DNA of 64,000 nucleotides from positions 23,134,237-23,198,236 of the forward strand of contig CM048844.1 in assembly GCA_026545765.1 (NCBI GenBank), written 5' to 3'. A program made the translations under genes and the position numbers. The notes under the pieces are model-generated. The model worked only from the letters and a program-made list of their open reading frames with translations. It did no database searches and was not told the origin of the DNA. This stretch comes from Plantago major. Taxonomy: Eukaryota > Streptophyta > Magnoliopsida > Lamiales > Plantaginaceae. Of the stretch, positions 60,013 through 64,000 are shown one piece after another; within the stretch, counting starts at the first letter, position 1, and the number at the start of each line of letters is the position of its first letter.

Positions 60013-63000
60013 ATGGAAGAAGACAGTACCGATCTCACCACCACCGTGCTCCCAAACTCCGACCTTCCCACCACCACCTCTCCGCCCCAATCCGCCGACG
60101 AAGACTTCTTCTCCACCACCTCCACCATCTCTTCCGACTCCCCATCTCCCACCTCCTCTCCTCCTCAGATCCCCATCTCATGGCCGGACGACGCCGTTTT
60201 AACCCCCTCCTGGGTCTTCAACCTCATGCACGCCTTCGATTGGTCTTCCAAGACTCTTCCCCCATCCCAGCTCCCGTCCGTTCTCCCTGTCGCCGCCTTC
60301 GATAAGCTCGTGCTCACTGCCTCCAAAATCCTGCACAAGGAGCCCAATTGCGTGCTAATTGACCAGGATCGCGGCTTCAATTGCGAGTCCTCGCGTGTTG
60401 TAGTTGTCGGAGACGTGCACGGGCAGCTGCACGATGTGTTGTTTCTGTTAAAGGATGCGGGCTATCCGAGTGACGATCGGTTTTTCGTGTTTAATGGGGA
60501 TTATGTTGATCGAGGTGCTTGGGGACTTGAGGTTTTTCTGCTTTTGCTTGCTTGGAAGGTTGGTGAATAATTGATTGTTTGACTGTATCTCGGCAATTTC
60601 GGTAATTAGTTAGTTTTTAGGATTTGATTCTGTTTAATGCAGCAATTTAGTTAACTGTAATGTGATCTGTTGATGATTTATATGAGGATACGGAATTGGG
60701 GAAGGTGAATCGATGAGGTATTACGAATGGGGTAAGACACAACAATGGTATGAACAAGTCATTAAGTTACAAAGAACTGAGTTTACTAGATGTACTTGTA
60801 GCGGGAAGGAAATAGGCAACTAATATGGATTATGGAGATGTGTATGGATGCAAGATTCCTATTCTGCAATGCGTAATAATGGCTTCTTTGCTTATCCTAG
60901 TTATTGTATGAGCTGAAGAGTGACGTGTACTTAGCTAAAGCATATCTTTGTTTCGGTGGGGGAGAGCAGCTAACCTCTTTGCAGGAGTTATTAGCAATAA
61001 TACTGGGTATCTGATTTTATGTGTGTTGACACAAAACACTTTCATTACATTAGCATCGTATCAAAGTTATCTTAGCGGAAAGGGGAAAAAATAGCAATCG
61101 TATAAGACTACTATGGATAAGACTTTCAAGGTCCGTAAGGAACTAGTAGATTTATCCACAATGTTTCAAGTATACTGCATCCAATCTGATCTTTCGTGGG
61201 GAACATATAAGCACTGGTGTTCAAAATATAAAATTCCGAAGGTATGTCGCTCTGTTGTGACTACTCTTGTTTTCGCAAGGTCAGATTAACTCAACTCCTG
61301 GTTCCTTTCTGACTTTACTTTTAGAGGATATACTGATATACATGCTTCCTAGAACAAGGATGCATTAGTGATACCCAGGTATATGGGATGTCTCTGACAG
61401 TCTGACTCTGTGTCACTAATCACGCATAACATGTCTGGCAATCTGCCATACATTAATAGTTTACAAATGACAGTCTCAAATAATTCTCTCTGTTTCTCAT
61501 CACTATTGTCCGTCATGGGGTTAGAGATAGATGTAATTTCCAAAAAGTCAGATGTTTTTCTAGTTGCTGTTCAGCATAGTGCTTATTTTATGTAACTTCC
61601 CCAAATATGATGTACTGTTGTTGTTAATGCACGTTCGTCGTTGACTAAATACTCTATAATAAACTTTTCATTGATGAATGCACTTTTTTATTTTCTCCTT
61701 TTAATTGATGTTTTTTCCAACACGTGTGTCGATATGGACACTGCTTTTTTGTAGGTCCTTATGCCGAATAGGGTTTTTTTACTCCGTGGAAACCATGAAT
61801 CAAAGTATTGCACTTCTGTGTATGGTTTTGAGAAAGAAGTGTCGACAAAGTATGGTGATAATGGAAAGCATGTTTACAGAAAGTGTTTGGGCTGTTTTGA
61901 AGGGCTTCCTCTTGCTTCCATTATTGCAGGGCATGTTTACACTGCACATGGAGGTCTTTTTCGTGGTACAATTGTCACTCCAACAAGACGGGCTAAGAAG
62001 AAGAAGAACAGGAAAGTTGTTCATAACCCAGACGAGCATTCACTAATTCTTGGTTCTTTAGAAGAATTGGGAAAAGCTAGGCGATCTGTTCTTGACCCTC
62101 CCTGGGAAGGTCCAAATATGATTCCTGGTGATGTCCTGTGGTCAGATCCATCCATGAGCCCTGGTCTTGCTCCAAATAAAGAGAGAGGCATCGGTCTCTT
62201 GTTTGGTCCTGATTGCACTGAAGAATTCTTGAAGAAGTATAATTTAAAGGTGAACAATTTTATTCTCATGCAATTAAGAATCAACTGTAGACCAGTTAGC
62301 ATCAAATTGATGAAGAAGGTAGTTATGGCATTTTTATCTGTCCCCCATCCAAACATAGTCCAGGATGTGGTTTCTGTTCTTTAATCTTTTTTTTGCTATA
62401 AGGAAACCAGTCATTAGTACTAGTATCTAACATATTATTGCAATGCTTTTCAAACTTTATACTATATGTATGTAAATATTGACATATATTGCCTTTATTG
62501 ATGTCACTAAAATATTGGATCTTATACTAATTCGTAATTTACTATATTCTGATTGCTGTTGTCGTTTCTTTTTTTTTTGTAAATCGAGTAATGCACTTCA
62601 ACTATCTGTCTTTATATGAATCTGTTAAAAAGATGTTATTTTCGGTTTTGCCTCCCTGCTCATATCTATATTATACCTGCTTTTTTGTTCCTCGGGTAAG
62701 CAGGAGGACTTTATGATTTAACTGTACCAATTCGATAAATTCAGGGTTAATACCTGCTTTTACAGTTTGGATTTTAATTTCCTCTGGTGTCTTTATATGT
62801 ACATGTCCCCCCCCCAGGAAAGAAGAATTGTTCAAAGCAGATTACAAGTAAGTACCTTAAAAGTTGTTCGTTTGTTTGCTACATGAGGTTGGGGGATGTT
62901 GTGCGTTGACCCCTGACGGACGGCTGTTATTGTAACCGTTATTATATTTAGGTTGTGGCCATGAGAATTGCCATGTGACTTGAAGTAGTATATTTTTATT

Positions 63001-64000
63001 TGGCAATCCCTTCATGAAATGACTGTAGATTGTGACCGTGGGACTGTTGTCCATTTTTCTTCTGGATGGTAATGGTGTAATGGATTAAAGAATTGCCAAA
63101 TTCCTATGCTAGGAAGTAAATAGTTTGCCTTATTTGGTGGGATCTATTTAAAACTTAAAATCTTTATGGAGCTTCTGCCTTTGGTCTCTTGTTCAGTGTC
63201 TCTAGATGCCTTTTGTATCCTTTTCTTACCGGTGCGATTTAAATTGCCCAAACTTCCTTCATTGACATGCTTATTTTATTATCACACCTTTTCTTGTCAA
63301 CCTGCACGTGCATATACGCACGCACATAAAAGTGTGCTGTAGTGGTAAATTGATGTGCTTACATTAGATTCATTTCTGGTATTGCAGTTAATTATCAGGT
63401 CTCATGAAGGTCCTGATGCAAGGGATAAACGATCCGATCTCGGAGGAATGGATGTAGGTTATACAATAGATCATATTGTAGAATCCGGGAAGCTTGTCAC
63501 ACTCTTTAGTGCCCCAGATTATCCACAATTTCAGGTTTCTTAACTCTCCTGCACTCTGTGTCTTGTCACTTGATGCTCTTTGAGTTTTTGGTGAATTCTG
63601 ATATATTCCAAATATACATCCATAAGGAGAAACATGAATAAAAAGATATAAACCAGGAGTTCCGCTTGATGTAGGAAAATTGTCAAATATTCATCCATAA
63701 GATAAACATGCTCAGAAATATTGCCCAAATCAATATTTATGGCCCAAAAAATGTGTAGGAAAATCAATGTTGAGGAGTTCCGCTTGACGTAGCTATTTGT
63801 GTAAAATCTACTTTAAATTATGACGTTGTTTCGTTTGGCAGCTGTATGAATTATACACTGGGTCTTGGCTTAGAATTTAGATATATCCATTAAAAGAGGA
63901 AATTAGTGACACTGAGTACGTTAAAAGCGCAAGTGTGTTATTTTGGTAACTGTTGTTTGTACCAACACGCCTATGTTTCTGGCTCAAGTCCCGTGATGTG
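60013..64000 (+). CDS. PP7: Serine/threonine protein phosphatase 7 (PP7), 5' part, continues past window
   Basis: Three exons visible: 60013-60558, 61755-62249 and 63388-63534, phase 0 at each border, giving 396 residues. The rest lies to the right. Residues 1-55 are Ser/Thr/Pro-rich. The PPP-family metal and phosphate-binding motifs follow: GDVHGQ (133-138), GDYVDRG (162-168), LRGNHE (192-197), AHGG in exon 2, and RSHEGPDAR with FSAPDYPQF in exon 3. The Lys-rich insert [12 protein letters not shown] and [10 protein letters not shown] match the plant PP7 branch, which has roles in blue-light, cryptochrome and heat responses (family knowledge). The match to Arabidopsis PP7 is strong. The introns of 1196 and 1138 bp contain nothing I recognise apart from a poly-C run near 62808. 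Confidence 0.92.

Overview
The window is nuclear DNA from a flowering plant, most likely a core eudicot; I cannot name the species. The evidence is plant-type split genes (a subtilase, a plastid EamA/WAT1-like transporter, protein phosphatase 7, ESF1), two Ty1-copia retroelements, Stowaway and hAT miniature elements, AT-rich spacers and short GT-AG introns.

Layout. From 1 to 15521 lies a very large minus-strand Ty1-copia element of the Sirevirus (SIRE/Maximus) type. Its upstream LTR is complete (13830-15521), and the other LTR runs off the left edge. It is inserted in the reverse-transcriptase region of a second, smaller minus-strand copia element whose upstream LTR is 19163-19438. Both are broken fossils. 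An AT-rich spacer with an (AT)n run and two related Stowaway MITEs follows. Next comes a plus-strand gene (20985-25765) for an unrecognised 1226-residue protein with a hydrophobic hairpin-like segment and several layers of internal repeats.

From 26561 to about 44957 is a tandem array built on the nucleolar gene ESF1: a last-exon fragment, then two complete six-exon copies (29224-35156 and 37610-42994). The spacers between them carry an old copia fragment that was multiplied with the gene. The 5' halves of the two copies are virtually identical, while the 3' halves differ by about 3 percent with indels, so the array is a mosaic of an old and a recent event. Just beyond it, on the minus strand, I find three tandem copies of a roughly 120-nt sequence with boxes C, D' and D and a terminal stem. 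These are probable C/D snoRNA genes downstream of a TATA box and telo-box promoter (46.8 kb). ESF1 and snoRNAs both act in ribosome biogenesis.

The right third holds a seven-exon chloroplast EamA transporter (minus, 47873-50911), a small two-exon secreted Cys-rich peptide gene (plus, 51535-51940), an intact 11-exon subtilisin-like protease (minus, 52201-56335) with one GC-AG intron, a 613-bp hAT-type element, a Stowaway MITE, a palindromic element, and the 5' part of PP7 (plus, from 60013 past the window end).

Exon borders were placed by eye from splice consensus, reading phase and family conservation. Reading phase closes across every exon junction reported for the host genes.
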